From Fusobacterium naviforme (GTDB lineage Bacteria; Bacillota; Clostridia; Lachnospirales; Lachnospiraceae), in contig PYGH01000004.1 in assembly GCA_003014445.1 (NCBI GenBank), positions 111,414-175,413 on the forward strand: a stretch of 64,000 bases of DNA, in the 5' to 3' direction. The position numbers and the translations under genes were made by a program. Positions 23,691 to 31,836 of the stretch are shown piece by piece. Position 1 is the stretch's first letter. Each line of letters begins with the position of its first letter. The notes beneath the pieces are model-generated. The model saw only the letters and a program-made list of their open reading frames with translations. It did not search any database and was not told the DNA's origin.

Positions 23691-24209
23691 TCAGCCGCCG
23701 AAATAGCTGTCCAGCCATTCCTGCAACTTTCTTTCTAAAAGCTCCGGGTAAATCTTCTCTATGATTCGCAATGCGCTGTCCCAATAGTGTTTTCCCTCTA
23801 CCCAGTGCTGTTTTAATACCATTCCGCCCTCTGCGGACGGGTCGTATATGAATCGGTCTCCGTCCCAATAGCCCGGAACAAATCTCCTGTCCACGCCTTT
23901 GGTGTTTGTCCAGTGCCCGTCGTTCACATACCCTGCGTAGCTGACGTTCGTTCCGACTTCCAGCACCAGTCCTCCCTCCTCAATGTTCCACACATTTCCG
24001 TCGCTGCCTTTTTCAAAGCTGGCGAGCAGCAGTCTGCTGTCTATCACTTTCCGCCGTATAATCTCGTCTTGCAGTACCCTTAAAAACTCGTTCCCGATTC
24101 CCTCCAAAAACAGCTCAAACTCTTTCTTAAATCCTCCCTTTGCCGCCGCCTCGACGGTGCCAAAAAACTGCTTGAACTCGCTCATATCAATGTCTATCTC
24201 GCTTGCCAT
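23691..24209 (-). CDS. HK97 gp10-like neck protein
   Basis: 172 residues; N-terminal helix (MSEFKQFFGTVEAAAKGGFK) and the SYAGYVNDGHW motif typical of HK97 gp10/YqbI family proteins that join head and tail. Starts by overlapping the preceding stop (TAATG). Confidence 0.8.
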   Translation of the reverse strand: MASEIDIDMSEFKQFFGTVEAAAKGGFKKEFELFLEGIGNEFLRVLQDEIIRRKVIDSRLLLASFEKGSDGNVWNIEEGGLVLEVGTNVSYAGYVNDGHWTNTKGVDRRFVPGYWDGDRFIYDPSAEGGMVLKQHWVEGKHYWDSALRIIEKIYPELLERKLQEWLDSYFGG

Positions 24210-24574
24210 TACAGTGCTTTCTGTCCCTCTTTCTTTTTGATATACACAAAGAGGTGATGTCCGCGAATGTTGCGAGGCTGCTCCGCTGTGTATTCAAGCC
24301 CGGTTCTGCAATCTACGACCAAATCATTCAGCCGTATATCCGTCCCGGTTGGCAGGGTGAGTTTTATGCTTGCTTCCATCAGGTTCGCCGGGGCCATCTG
24401 GTTCACTGCTACGCTCTGTGACCTCACTCCGAAATGGCAGGGTACTGCTGCCTCGTCCGGCTCCTCCGGGTAACTAAAAGACGGAGAAGCAGGCAGCCCA
24501 TATCCGGGGCTTTTCTGCTCCTCCGTTATGTGGTGAATGTTGCACGTGTGGTCGAGTAGGTTCTCTAAACTCAT
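24209..24574 (-). CDS. Head-closure protein (YqbH/DUF3599-like)
   Basis: 121 residues with the DHTCNIHH segment and the RLNDLVVDCRTGLEYTAEQP-R-N-I-R-G-H-H beta pattern of phage head-closure (gp16-like) proteins. Order YqbG-YqbH-YqbI-like supports it. Confidence 0.75.
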   Translation of the reverse strand: MSLENLLDHTCNIHHITEEQKSPGYGLPASPSFSYPEEPDEAAVPCHFGVRSQSVAVNQMAPANLMEASIKLTLPTGTDIRLNDLVVDCRTGLEYTAEQPRNIRGHHLFVYIKKKEGQKAL

Positions 24575-24584
24575 TCGCCCCACC

Positions 24585-24968
24585 TCACAATCTGCGCATA
24601 CGCATTGTTACGCCGCGTCTGGCCTCCGCTTTCACAAAATCGTCCAGCAATGCTGCCAAATCCAGCCCGTCAATGCTTATCACGCTGTCTGCTGCCGTGT
24701 AGCTGTAGTCGTCGAACGTCTCCGATTTCACGTCTTTTGCTGCGATTGCGGCGTTCCGGCCATAGTTCTCGGCCAGTATAATCACCGCCGTTTTGACCGC
24801 GCTCGGTACTTCCTCGTCGTCTTTGAAGTCGTTATGCGTGTATGTAATAACATACTGCTCCGCCCTCGCAATATCGACGTTCAGCCGTGCGTCCGTTCTG
24901 GCCTGCACTGCCGCATTCTCTGAGTAGTCCCTCACTTCCTGCGGCGTTACCCACGGTCTTGTCGCCAT
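24585..24968 (-). CDS. Head-tail connector (YqbG/DUF3199-like)
   Basis: 127 residues; TPQEVRDYSENAAVQ, RAEQYVITYTHNDF and KTAVIILAENYGRNAA are typical of the gp6/YqbG-type all-helical adaptor that binds under the portal. Confidence 0.8.
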   Translation of the reverse strand: MATRPWVTPQEVRDYSENAAVQARTDARLNVDIARAEQYVITYTHNDFKDDEEVPSAVKTAVIILAENYGRNAAIAAKDVKSETFDDYSYTAADSVISIDGLDLAALLDDFVKAEARRGVTMRMRRL

Positions 24969-24985
24969 AGCCGTCGCCTCCTCTC

Positions 24986-25387
24986 TTACTGCTCCTGCTG
25001 CAGCTCAATCATTGTAGGGCTGCCCTCGCCCTCTCCGAAGTCTGCCTCATTGCCGTCCTCGTCGGTCTCCAGGCCGGGTTCAACCTCAACCGCAGTAATG
25101 GCCTCAATGATAGCGGCCTTGTTCTTGAGCGGCTTCGTGTCAATTCCCATTTCCTCCGCCAGCTTTCTGAGGTCGTCCGCTTTCATGCTTTCGAGCTGCG
25201 CCTTGTCGAGGTGTGCCGTCTCCGCTGCCGCGTTGCCGTCCTCGTCGGTCTCCGCCAGCTCAAAGTAGCCGGAGGCCACCGCCTTTTCAGCAATGGCCTC
25301 GTCCTCGGTATATGCGTCCGGCTCCTCTCTGGTTGCTGCAATGTCGCCGCTGTATGAAAGTCCCTTAATCAGTCTCAGGTGAAACAT
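24986..25387 (-). CDS. YqbF-like head protein with SAP/HeH segment
   Basis: 133 residues. The N-terminus MFHLRLIKGLSYSGDI resembles YqbF; residues about 62-95 (LDKAQLESMKADDLRKLAEE-M-G-I) form a SAP/HeH-type helix-extended-helix. A long acidic tail follows. Lies between capsid and connector genes. Confidence 0.7.
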   Translation of the reverse strand: MFHLRLIKGLSYSGDIAATREEPDAYTEDEAIAEKAVASGYFELAETDEDGNAAAETAHLDKAQLESMKADDLRKLAEEMGIDTKPLKNKAAIIEAITAVEVEPGLETDEDGNEADFGEGEGSPTMIELQQEQ

Positions 25388-25407
25388 ATCTTTCCTCCTC
25401 TCCGGCT

Positions 25408-26337
25408 TTAGGCAAGCCCGGTAATAATGCCAGTTGCGTCTCTCTCCTCAATGATGGGGTCGTAGTCCAGATGAACCACGTAGAAGCGCTTATCCTGCAT
25501 AATCGCCTCTTTGCCCTCCGTGGTCTTGCGAATCTGCACGCCGTAGGTGTTCACCACGATAAGGTTTCTGGGGTCGGTGAGGATAATCTTGTTGTCACTC
25601 AGCGACGGGCACTCCACGGTAGGGATTCTGGCCGGGCTGGTGTAAACGCTCTCAGGAACGGCTCCTCCCTTGCCAATCACCTGATTAAGCAGGAACAGCT
25701 CCCACTCCTGCGCTCTGCGAGGAGACATGAGCCAGCGCAGTCTGCCATTGTTGTACTTGTTCGGAATCTGGGCCAGTGCCTTGTAAAAAAGGTCGAGGCT
25801 CATCTTGCCGCCGTAAGCTGCTGCGCTCGCGTCGAGGGTGTGGCCGTGCGCCTGAATCTGCTTAATCCAGCCGTCGTTAATCTTGAGGAAATCGTAGTCC
25901 TTATCGGAGGTTGCGGTGTTCTCGTCGCCGTTGAGGTACAAATCCTCAAGGTCAACGCCGAGCTGAGTAGTCATAAGGTTGGTGACAATCTGCTCGAAAT
26001 TCTGGCCCTCAATGTTCTCTCTCAGGGTCTCCTCGGTAATCTCCCAAGGCAGGCGTACAGCGGTAGTCGCGTACTCAATCTGGGAGGTCTTAACGTCTGC
26101 GCGGTAGCCGTCGTCGGTGTTCTCCGTCTTTTTGCGGACGATTCTGCTGGCAATGCCAATCTTGTCGATTTCGCCCGTCTTTGCGGTGCGCATTTCGTGG
26201 CGCACGAGGCCGCCGAGGGTGGTAGCCTCAAAAGTCTGCTGAATGAACTTTCTTGCCTGCTCCGGGTTCAGCAGCCCGGAGGTCAGGGTGGTGGTCTGAA
26301 TAGCCGCCTTTGCAATCTGCTCGTTAGTCTTAGCCAT
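25408..26337 (-). CDS. Major capsid protein (XkdG-like, HK97 fold)
   Basis: 309 residues. NEQIAKAAIQTTTLTSGLLN with EQARKFIQQTFEATTLGGLV at the N-terminus and WLMSPRRAQEWELFLLNQVI, then LVGKPIT-like features replaced by IVVNTYGVQIRKTTEGKEAI, match XkdG/YqbE-type capsid proteins. Directly follows the XkdF protease gene. Confidence 0.88.
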   Translation of the reverse strand: MAKTNEQIAKAAIQTTTLTSGLLNPEQARKFIQQTFEATTLGGLVRHEMRTAKTGEIDKIGIASRIVRKKTENTDDGYRADVKTSQIEYATTAVRLPWEITEETLRENIEGQNFEQIVTNLMTTQLGVDLEDLYLNGDENTATSDKDYDFLKINDGWIKQIQAHGHTLDASAAAYGGKMSLDLFYKALAQIPNKYNNGRLRWLMSPRRAQEWELFLLNQVIGKGGAVPESVYTSPARIPTVECPSLSDNKIILTDPRNLIVVNTYGVQIRKTTEGKEAIMQDKRFYVVHLDYDPIIEERDATGIITGLA

Positions 26338-26364
26338 TTTCTTTGTCCTCCTTGTTATGGTTTA

Positions 26365-27795
26365 TTAAAGGATACCGTGCAGGTAGTGTTCGCCGCCTGC
26401 GTTCTTCTCAACGCTGCTGCCGCTGCCGAGGTTTGTCGGCAGGCCCTTTGCCTTGAGTACAGGTTCGACTGCCTTTGTCACGGCTTTCTCGATGTACTCC
26501 TCAATCTGCTCCGCGTCCATGTGCGGCTCAGCGTCCTCCATCGGTGCGAGTGCCTTTGCGACAGCCACCTCGACCATCTTTTCGACACTTTCTGCGGTAA
26601 TTTCCGCCGGGACGGTAGATTTCTCCACCTTTGCGTCTCCCGTCGCTCCTGTGGCCTCCTGAGGCTTCTGAGCGCTATTTCCGCCCATGTGCTTCTCAAT
26701 CGCCGCAGCAACAATTTTCTCAACTTCCTGCTGATTCATGTCTGCGTCCTCCTTTTTGACTTTCTTGATATTAGTTTCGTCGCCGTCCGGCTTCTCCTCG
26801 TCGCCCTTTTCGCCCGGTGTCGTTTTCTTCCCGTCGGTGTCCTCCGGCTTTTTGTCGTCGGGTTCCTCCTCCGGCTCAAACGATTTCAGGAACGTATCAA
26901 GGCTGTCGCGGATTCCGTGCAGCGTCTCAAGGTTCTTGCTACTCAATGCTTTCCCGGCTTTCTCTACCGGGCGGTCTGTCTGAATAGCCTTTGCAATCGG
27001 CTCTCCGCTTGTCAAAATCGATGTAATAATGCCGTTGAAGTCCTCAAGGCATTCGCGGATTTTCCCCTCGTCGGTCTCGTACATATACGTCCCGGACACG
27101 GGGTTGTAGTGGTGCAGCGTGTCCTCCAATGCGCTAAACGCATTCCAGAACAGCGTTCCCTTGCTGCGCTCCTCATAAACCTCCGCCATATCGCCTTTCT
27201 CGACGACCGTGAGGCCGAGCGCTGCTGCCAACTGCTTCAACAGTCCTTTCTTTTCGCCAGTTCCGCTGACCTGCTTTTCCACATTGATCAAATCTACGTC
27301 CTCCTCGCTGTAGTTTCCGAGGCCTCCCATCGAGAATCCAGTGATTTCGCCTTTCTGAATGCCCTCCCACACGTCCTCGTCGGTTACCTCTACCGTCATT
27401 AGCCATGTTCCTTTTCGGATTGTTTCGCCGTCTATTTCAAAATCAGCTTTCGCAATCCAGCTTTCAACGACTGCCGCGTCCTCCAACGGTTCAAAACTGT
27501 GCTGCAAGTCCACCTTGTTTCCGTTCTTCGCGAACCAGTACGCCGCCTTTGTGATTTCCTCCTCGGTCATAAAATTGCCGTGAGTGTCCTCCTCCATCGG
27601 CTCGTACACAATCCCCGTTACGAAATGGCTCTCCGCGTCTGCTTTTACAATCCTGCCGTAGGTTGTGAATGTCGCCTTGCCGTCGTCTGCCTTTTTCATC
27701 AGAAACGTGCGTTTGTTGGCTGCCTTGTCTACCAGCGATACGAAAGTGATTTTAGCGTCTGTGATTTCGTATGCTTTCCGCAAGCTCTGTCTCAT
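26365..27795 (-). CDS. XkdF-like capsid maturation protease/scaffold
   Basis: 476 residues. About 1-180 is the XkdF/S78-type protease domain (FVSLVDKAANKRTFLMKK, VDLQHSF, GEITGFSMGG, with His and Ser as probable catalytic residues). About 290-440 is an acidic, Lys/Glu-rich helical region suited to scaffolding. The single GATC tetranucleotide seen in the prophage lies in this gene (27286-27289). Confidence 0.85.
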   Translation of the reverse strand: MRQSLRKAYEITDAKITFVSLVDKAANKRTFLMKKADDGKATFTTYGRIVKADAESHFVTGIVYEPMEEDTHGNFMTEEEITKAAYWFAKNGNKVDLQHSFEPLEDAAVVESWIAKADFEIDGETIRKGTWLMTVEVTDEDVWEGIQKGEITGFSMGGLGNYSEEDVDLINVEKQVSGTGEKKGLLKQLAAALGLTVVEKGDMAEVYEERSKGTLFWNAFSALEDTLHHYNPVSGTYMYETDEGKIRECLEDFNGIITSILTSGEPIAKAIQTDRPVEKAGKALSSKNLETLHGIRDSLDTFLKSFEPEEEPDDKKPEDTDGKKTTPGEKGDEEKPDGDETNIKKVKKEDADMNQQEVEKIVAAAIEKHMGGNSAQKPQEATGATGDAKVEKSTVPAEITAESVEKMVEVAVAKALAPMEDAEPHMDAEQIEEYIEKAVTKAVEPVLKAKGLPTNLGSGSSVEKNAGGEHYLHGIL

Positions 27796-27841
27796 GCTCT
27801 CTCACCTCCTTTCCTCCAAGCTGCCGAAATGTATATAAAAA

Positions 27842-27861
27842 GCAGCCGTATTTCCGGCTGC
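27842..27861 (-). terminator. Terminator or attenuator within the head operon
   Basis: Perfect stem GCAGCCG (27842-27848) with CGGCTGC (27855-27861) followed on the minus strand by TTTTTAT, between the minor head and protease genes. Confidence 0.75.
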
Positions 27862-27864
27862 CCT

Positions 27865-27984
27865 TTACCAAATTATTTTCCCTTGCGCCTGAAACGCACG
27901 AGAAGCCTCTCTGAGGCGTTTTTGTGTTCCGGGTGTGTATTTTTCTCCCAGAATGATATTTGCACGCAAATTTGCCCTGCTCAC
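27865..27984 (-). CDS. Possible 39-residue phage peptide
   Basis: A GTG-initiated frame reads MSRANLRANIILGEKYTPGT and on to G-K-I-I-W. The composition looks protein-like, and it fills the gap between the minor head gene and the terminator at 27842-27861. There is no good ribosome site, so the call is weak. Confidence 0.3.
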   Translation of the reverse strand: MSRANLRANIILGEKYTPGTQKRLREASRAFQAQGKIIW

Positions 27985-27997
27985 GACTGCAACAGAC

Positions 27998-28963
27998 CTA
28001 TTCCTCGTCTATCCCTGCCTTTGCTTTGTTCTTTGCGTCCAATTCTTTCTCCCACTCGTCGTCCATTTCGTCGATTGCCTGCTGCTGTAGTGCCTGCCTC
28101 TCCTCAAGGCTCAGCCCTAAAATCTCCTCGCTTACGACGGGCTGGATAATGCAATGGCAGTTAATGCTCTCTCCCGGCGGCAGGTTCGTGTCCCGTGGGT
28201 ACATCGGGTAATACGTTTCTCCGTCCGCTCCAATCAGCTCGAACGGTTCCTCTACTGGGACGCGCTGGCCGTCCATGTCCTCGTGGTTCTTTCGCGGCTC
28301 GTTCCTGTACTCTCCCGTGTGTCTCCACATCTTCTCGCTTACCGCTGGCGACTGTCTGAATGCTTCCTGCTGCGCTACGCTGTGCGCTCTCAGCACCTCC
28401 GTTACCGCAACTCTCCGGGCCTTATATTGTTCGTCCCTTATGCCGCTCTCTAAAATCCTCCGGGTAAATTCTCCCATTCCAATGCCCTCTTCCAGCCCCT
28501 TGCTGAGTATTCTCTCTATCTCGTTATGGCTGTTGAGCTGCATAATCCCGGCCAAATCCTCGCTCCACGTCGCTATCCACGCCGTTGTCCGCTTGCTTAC
28601 CTGCGTCAGTGTCAGGCTCTTGTCTGTCCATTTCAGGTAATATCCAATGAACTCCGGAATAAAGTCGTTTAGCTGTTCCACAAAAACCGTCGCCAGCTTT
28701 GCTTTCAATCCGTCGTTCAGCTTCACTTTCGGCCAGACTTTCTTTGCGAAACTCTCAAGGTCAGCTGCCTCCTCGAAATTCCGCACGAAATAATCCGTCT
28801 CGTCTATCAGCGCGTCCGCTACCTCGTCCTCAATCTCCTCTGCGTATTTGAGCGTCTTTTTTGGTCTCTGGTAGCCCTCTTTCCCCAGCGCGTCAGCGAG
28901 GTCTCCGTCCGCCTTTGCAATGTATCTGTCAATCGCCTTTATCAGGCTGTTGCAACTGCACAT
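27998..28963 (-). CDS. Minor head protein (SPP1 gp7 / Mu F family)
   Basis: 321 residues. The C-terminal third carries the family signature: RRVAVTEVLRAHSVAQQEAF, W-R-H-T-G, NHEDMDGQ and PGESINCHC. These proteins sit at the portal vertex and travel with the DNA. Gene order portal - minor head - protease is conserved in Xkd-like modules. Confidence 0.88.
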   Translation of the reverse strand: MCSCNSLIKAIDRYIAKADGDLADALGKEGYQRPKKTLKYAEEIEDEVADALIDETDYFVRNFEEAADLESFAKKVWPKVKLNDGLKAKLATVFVEQLNDFIPEFIGYYLKWTDKSLTLTQVSKRTTAWIATWSEDLAGIMQLNSHNEIERILSKGLEEGIGMGEFTRRILESGIRDEQYKARRVAVTEVLRAHSVAQQEAFRQSPAVSEKMWRHTGEYRNEPRKNHEDMDGQRVPVEEPFELIGADGETYYPMYPRDTNLPPGESINCHCIIQPVVSEEILGLSLEERQALQQQAIDEMDDEWEKELDAKNKAKAGIDEE

Positions 28964-28987
28964 GGCTCCATCCTCCTCTCTTGTATC

Positions 28988-29016
28988 TTGTAAAATGCCC
29001 CTCTAAGTGATATAGT
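28988..29016 (+). promoter_or_regulatory. Promoter of the DUF6440 gene
   Basis: TTGTAA (28988-28993), 17-bp spacer, TATAGT (29011-29016). The spacer holds only one half of the phage operator (GCCCC at 28997-29001), so the gene may escape full repression. Confidence 0.65.
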
Positions 29017-29039
29017 AATTAGTTAAGGAGGTGAATACT

Positions 29040-29255
29040 ATGTTCGGAAAATCCCCTAAGGCCGGAAATCGCTTTGTCGAAAAGCACCGTGAACAGTGCA
29101 AAACTCTTTCCGCTCAGCTCGTCGTACTTGTTGACCGTGAAACGGGTGTCAATTATCTTGCCTCCGCCCACGGCCTTTATCCCGATTGCCTCACGCCGCT
29201 CCTCGGAGCCGACGGTAAGCCAATCGTAGACGACGTTTCCGCCCTTTCAGAGTAA
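29040..29255 (+). CDS. DUF6440 family protein (moron gene)
   Basis: 71 residues, MFGKSPKAGNRF and then VVLVDRETGVNYLASAHG and LTPLLGADGKPIVDD. The LVDxETGVNYL and LTPLLxxDGKP blocks identify DUF6440, whose function is unknown. It is coded against the surrounding structural genes, with its own promoter, an AAGGAGG ribosome site and a terminator: the classic moron layout. Start at the ATG at 29040 rather than the GTG at 29031. Confidence 0.85.
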   Translation: MFGKSPKAGNRFVEKHREQCKTLSAQLVVLVDRETGVNYLASAHGLYPDCLTPLLGADGKPIVDDVSALSE

Positions 29256-29257
29256 CC

Positions 29258-29300
29258 AAAAAAGCACGCCAGCGTTTTTGCGCTCCGGCGTGCTTTCTCT
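29258..29300 (+). terminator. Terminator of the DUF6440 gene (bidirectional)
   Basis: Stem AGCACGCC (29263-29270) with GGCGTGCT (29287-29294), flanked by A-run and T-run, so it could act in both directions. Confidence 0.8.
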
Positions 29301-29307
29301 TTCCCGT

Positions 29308-29565
29308 TTATTCGTAAAGCATATACAGGCAGTTGCCGACGCTTCCAATCACTCCGCCCATCAGCACCTCGTAGGTAATCTTTCCTGCCTCGTAGGCGGC
29401 TGTCTCCTCGTCGTATCTTGCCCTCAGCTCCTCCGCTGCGTCCTCTGTCGTGAGGTAATTTTCAATATCGTCCTCGTCCACGTTTTTCAGCATGGGAATG
29501 AGCCATTGCTTCACCGCCTCCCTGAACTCCTCGTAGGTAGGCGTAGGCTTTTTCTTTTTCGCCAT
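29308..29565 (-). CDS. Small head-region protein
   Basis: 85 residues, MAKKKKPTPTYEEFREAVKQ and then an acidic helical middle. Start at 29565 with AGGAGG 8 bases upstream. Lies between portal and minor head genes. No family recognised. Confidence 0.6.
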   Translation of the reverse strand: MAKKKKPTPTYEEFREAVKQWLIPMLKNVDEDDIENYLTTEDAAEELRARYDEETAAYEAGKITYEVLMGGVIGSVGNCLYMLYE

Positions 29566-29580
29566 GTTTCTCACCTCCTG

Positions 29581-31827
29581 TTACATATTGTCGTCACGGG
29601 CCTGCTGCGCCGCGCCGTAATCCGCGCTGGCCTGCACAGCTTCTTTGAACGCACTTGCCGTCTTGTATTCGCTGCGCCCTCCTGTGTATTTGTAGAATAT
29701 AATATCCTCCGGCTTATCTCGTTTGCTGTCCCAGCCGTCCGGGGCATACTGGCCGTCCCATTTGCACCAGCTCACAGGCTCAAATCCGCATTTGATGTAA
29801 AATCCGTGATTTCCCTCGTAGCTATCCAGCTTTGTACCTCCGGCTTCAACAGCCTGCCTCAGCAACTCTTTTCCGCCTATTGTATCGCCGGGATTCTTGC
29901 AAACGCTCACTATATCGCCGTCTTTTGTGACAGCTGCCGTACTGCCTCCGGCTGTAACGTGGCAAACTGAGCCGGGGTGCTCCTCCTCAAAATCAGCTTG
30001 CGACATATCCGTTACACGCCAAGCAGCGTCCGGGTGGATTTTCGCCATTTCGGCTTTCGCTTCCGAACACGCCGAAGTAAAGGTAGCCGTATCTGCTCCG
30101 CCGAAATTTCCGACTGCTGGTGCGGCTGCTCCGAGGCTGCCCTGTTCTCCGCTCTCACTGCCGCTCCCGGCTCCTCCGCCTCCTCCTGAGGTGAATCGTC
30201 CGTTATCGTCCCGTGGGTGTGCGTCCTCATTCCAGTCCCCTTTAATTATGCCCCTTTTCGGGTCGTTTGTAAACACCCTTTTTTCAAGCAGCCTCTTGAC
30301 CTCTTTCATCACCGCCACAACAGCGTCGTCGTTCGCGTTCTCCGCTTTCGTAATCTGCTGCTGCATTGCCAACATCATCTGCCCCATGTCGAAGCCGCCT
30401 CCGGCTCCGCTCTGCTGCTTCTGAAATGCCAGCGGAATGTCGCCCCATTCCTCCTCGTAGTCCTCTGAGACCTCTCCAAACGCCTCGTAAACAATCTGCT
30501 TTGCCTTGTTCGGTGTCAAGCCTCCGGCTGCGTTCGCCAGCGTCAAAATCTTCACGAGGTCGTCCGGGTTGCTGATGTCCGGCTCCAAGAAATAGCACTC
30601 CACGTACTTAAACTGATACCCGTTCAAAAGGCGGTTGTTAATCGCCCACGCGAGGCTCTTTCTCTCCGGCTGGAATACTTGCTCCTCCGTAACCTCCTGC
30701 GCGGTCTGCGCCGTGGCCCTGTTGAAGTCTGTCGTATATCCCACATAAATGTCTGGTAGCTGGAATGCGCTCTGCACTTTCCGGCGGTTATTATCGAGGT
30801 AGTCCTGAAATAGCTCGTCCTTTTGCAGTATCGAGGCAAGGTCTTTTATCTCAATCTCCGGCTTATCTGTCGCGTCGAAGTCCACGCGCCCGTCGGTGCT
30901 CTCTGTTTCCAGTACAATGAATGCGTGCTGCCCTGCTTCGCCTTTAATGTCGTTCATATACTGCTGCAGCTTCTCAAAACTCTCGTCGCTCAGTGTGCCG
31001 CCCTTAATCATAATCATCAGCGGCGTGTGTCTGCCGTTCTCGAAGTAGTTGTTATTCAGGCCCTCCGCTTTCCGGCTGCCGTCTACTCCGAGCATTTGGC
31101 CCAACCATCTGATTTCGCCATACGGCTCCGTCCCGATTGCGAACTCCATAACCTCATTCGCCTGATATTCCAGCTCAAGCGTCTCGCCGTCGGTCAGGTA
31201 CTTGCCGTCTCTCCTGTCCATTATCCGAGGGTCTCCAAACTCCTTAAAGAACACCACCTGTCCGCCTATCTCTTGCCTGTACTTGCAGTAGCGTTTCTTT
31301 CGCTCCGCCTGCTGGCCGTGATGATAGTAAATGCTGCTAACATACGGGTCGAGCGGCTTCGTCTTTGTAATGCTGGGTGTCTCTTTAATGAACTCAATCT
31401 GCACCACCTCGTCCGCCATGTTTCTAATGACTTCAAGATAGGCTATCCCGTAGGTCTCTCTCGCTTCTATCAAGTCCTCAAACACTTCTTTTGTGTCCTG
31501 CTCGATATTCAGCAGCTCTATAACCTCCTCCGCCCTTTTGAACTCTGCCGCCATTTCCGGCGTTTCGTCCACGTCATCAATATACCTCACTCCGATTCCG
31601 AATCCGCAAATGTTGTTCTTATAGGCCCTAATGCACTGAGGTAAAATCGTGCTGTTTTTCACCAGCCGCTTCAGCCCTCTCAGGTCTAACGGGGGCGTAA
31701 TCCAGTCCCCGGCGTTAAATGCGTCCTGCGTCGTAACCTGCGTTGATGTGTCAGCTTTGGTAACAGGCTGCTCCTGTTTCTGCTCTTTGATTATGCGCAC
31801 CTGCATACCGCTCTTTCTCTTAGCCAT
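29581..31827 (-). CDS. Portal protein fused to a C-terminal acetyltransferase-like domain
   Basis: 748 residues. About 1-510 is an Xkd/Yqb-type portal (DWITPPLDLRGLKRLVKNST, FIKETPSITKTKPLDPYVSS, FNRATAQTAQEVTEEQVFQP). A cleavage-like or flexible linker follows (HPRDDNGRFTSGGGGGAGSG, about 535-555). About 590-725 is a separate domain: DGDIVSVCKNPGDTIGGKEL, then LDSYEGNHGFYIKCGFEPVS. The last block fits the GNAT motif B (N-x-x-x-F-Y-x-K-x-G-F). Portals average about 450-500 residues, so the C-terminal 230 residues are extra. A GNAT domain on the portal could act inside the capsid or in the newly infected cell; this is inference. Confidence 0.8.
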   Translation of the reverse strand: MAKRKSGMQVRIIKEQKQEQPVTKADTSTQVTTQDAFNAGDWITPPLDLRGLKRLVKNSTILPQCIRAYKNNICGFGIGVRYIDDVDETPEMAAEFKRAEEVIELLNIEQDTKEVFEDLIEARETYGIAYLEVIRNMADEVVQIEFIKETPSITKTKPLDPYVSSIYYHHGQQAERKKRYCKYRQEIGGQVVFFKEFGDPRIMDRRDGKYLTDGETLELEYQANEVMEFAIGTEPYGEIRWLGQMLGVDGSRKAEGLNNNYFENGRHTPLMIMIKGGTLSDESFEKLQQYMNDIKGEAGQHAFIVLETESTDGRVDFDATDKPEIEIKDLASILQKDELFQDYLDNNRRKVQSAFQLPDIYVGYTTDFNRATAQTAQEVTEEQVFQPERKSLAWAINNRLLNGYQFKYVECYFLEPDISNPDDLVKILTLANAAGGLTPNKAKQIVYEAFGEVSEDYEEEWGDIPLAFQKQQSGAGGGFDMGQMMLAMQQQITKAENANDDAVVAVMKEVKRLLEKRVFTNDPKRGIIKGDWNEDAHPRDDNGRFTSGGGGGAGSGSESGEQGSLGAAAPAVGNFGGADTATFTSACSEAKAEMAKIHPDAAWRVTDMSQADFEEEHPGSVCHVTAGGSTAAVTKDGDIVSVCKNPGDTIGGKELLRQAVEAGGTKLDSYEGNHGFYIKCGFEPVSWCKWDGQYAPDGWDSKRDKPEDIIFYKYTGGRSEYKTASAFKEAVQASADYGAAQQARDDNM

Positions 31828-31836
31828 TTGCTGTCC

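Noticed and set aside
27912..27930. GCCTC-TCT-GAGGC stem with GTTTTT on the plus strand
   Set aside because: A short stem with no plus-strand gene before it; not called as a terminator.
30250..30264. Operator-like dyad GCCCC-TTTTC-GGGTC
   Set aside because: It lies inside the portal reading frame (codons for D-P-K-R-G-I) with no promoter near it; a chance match is more likely.
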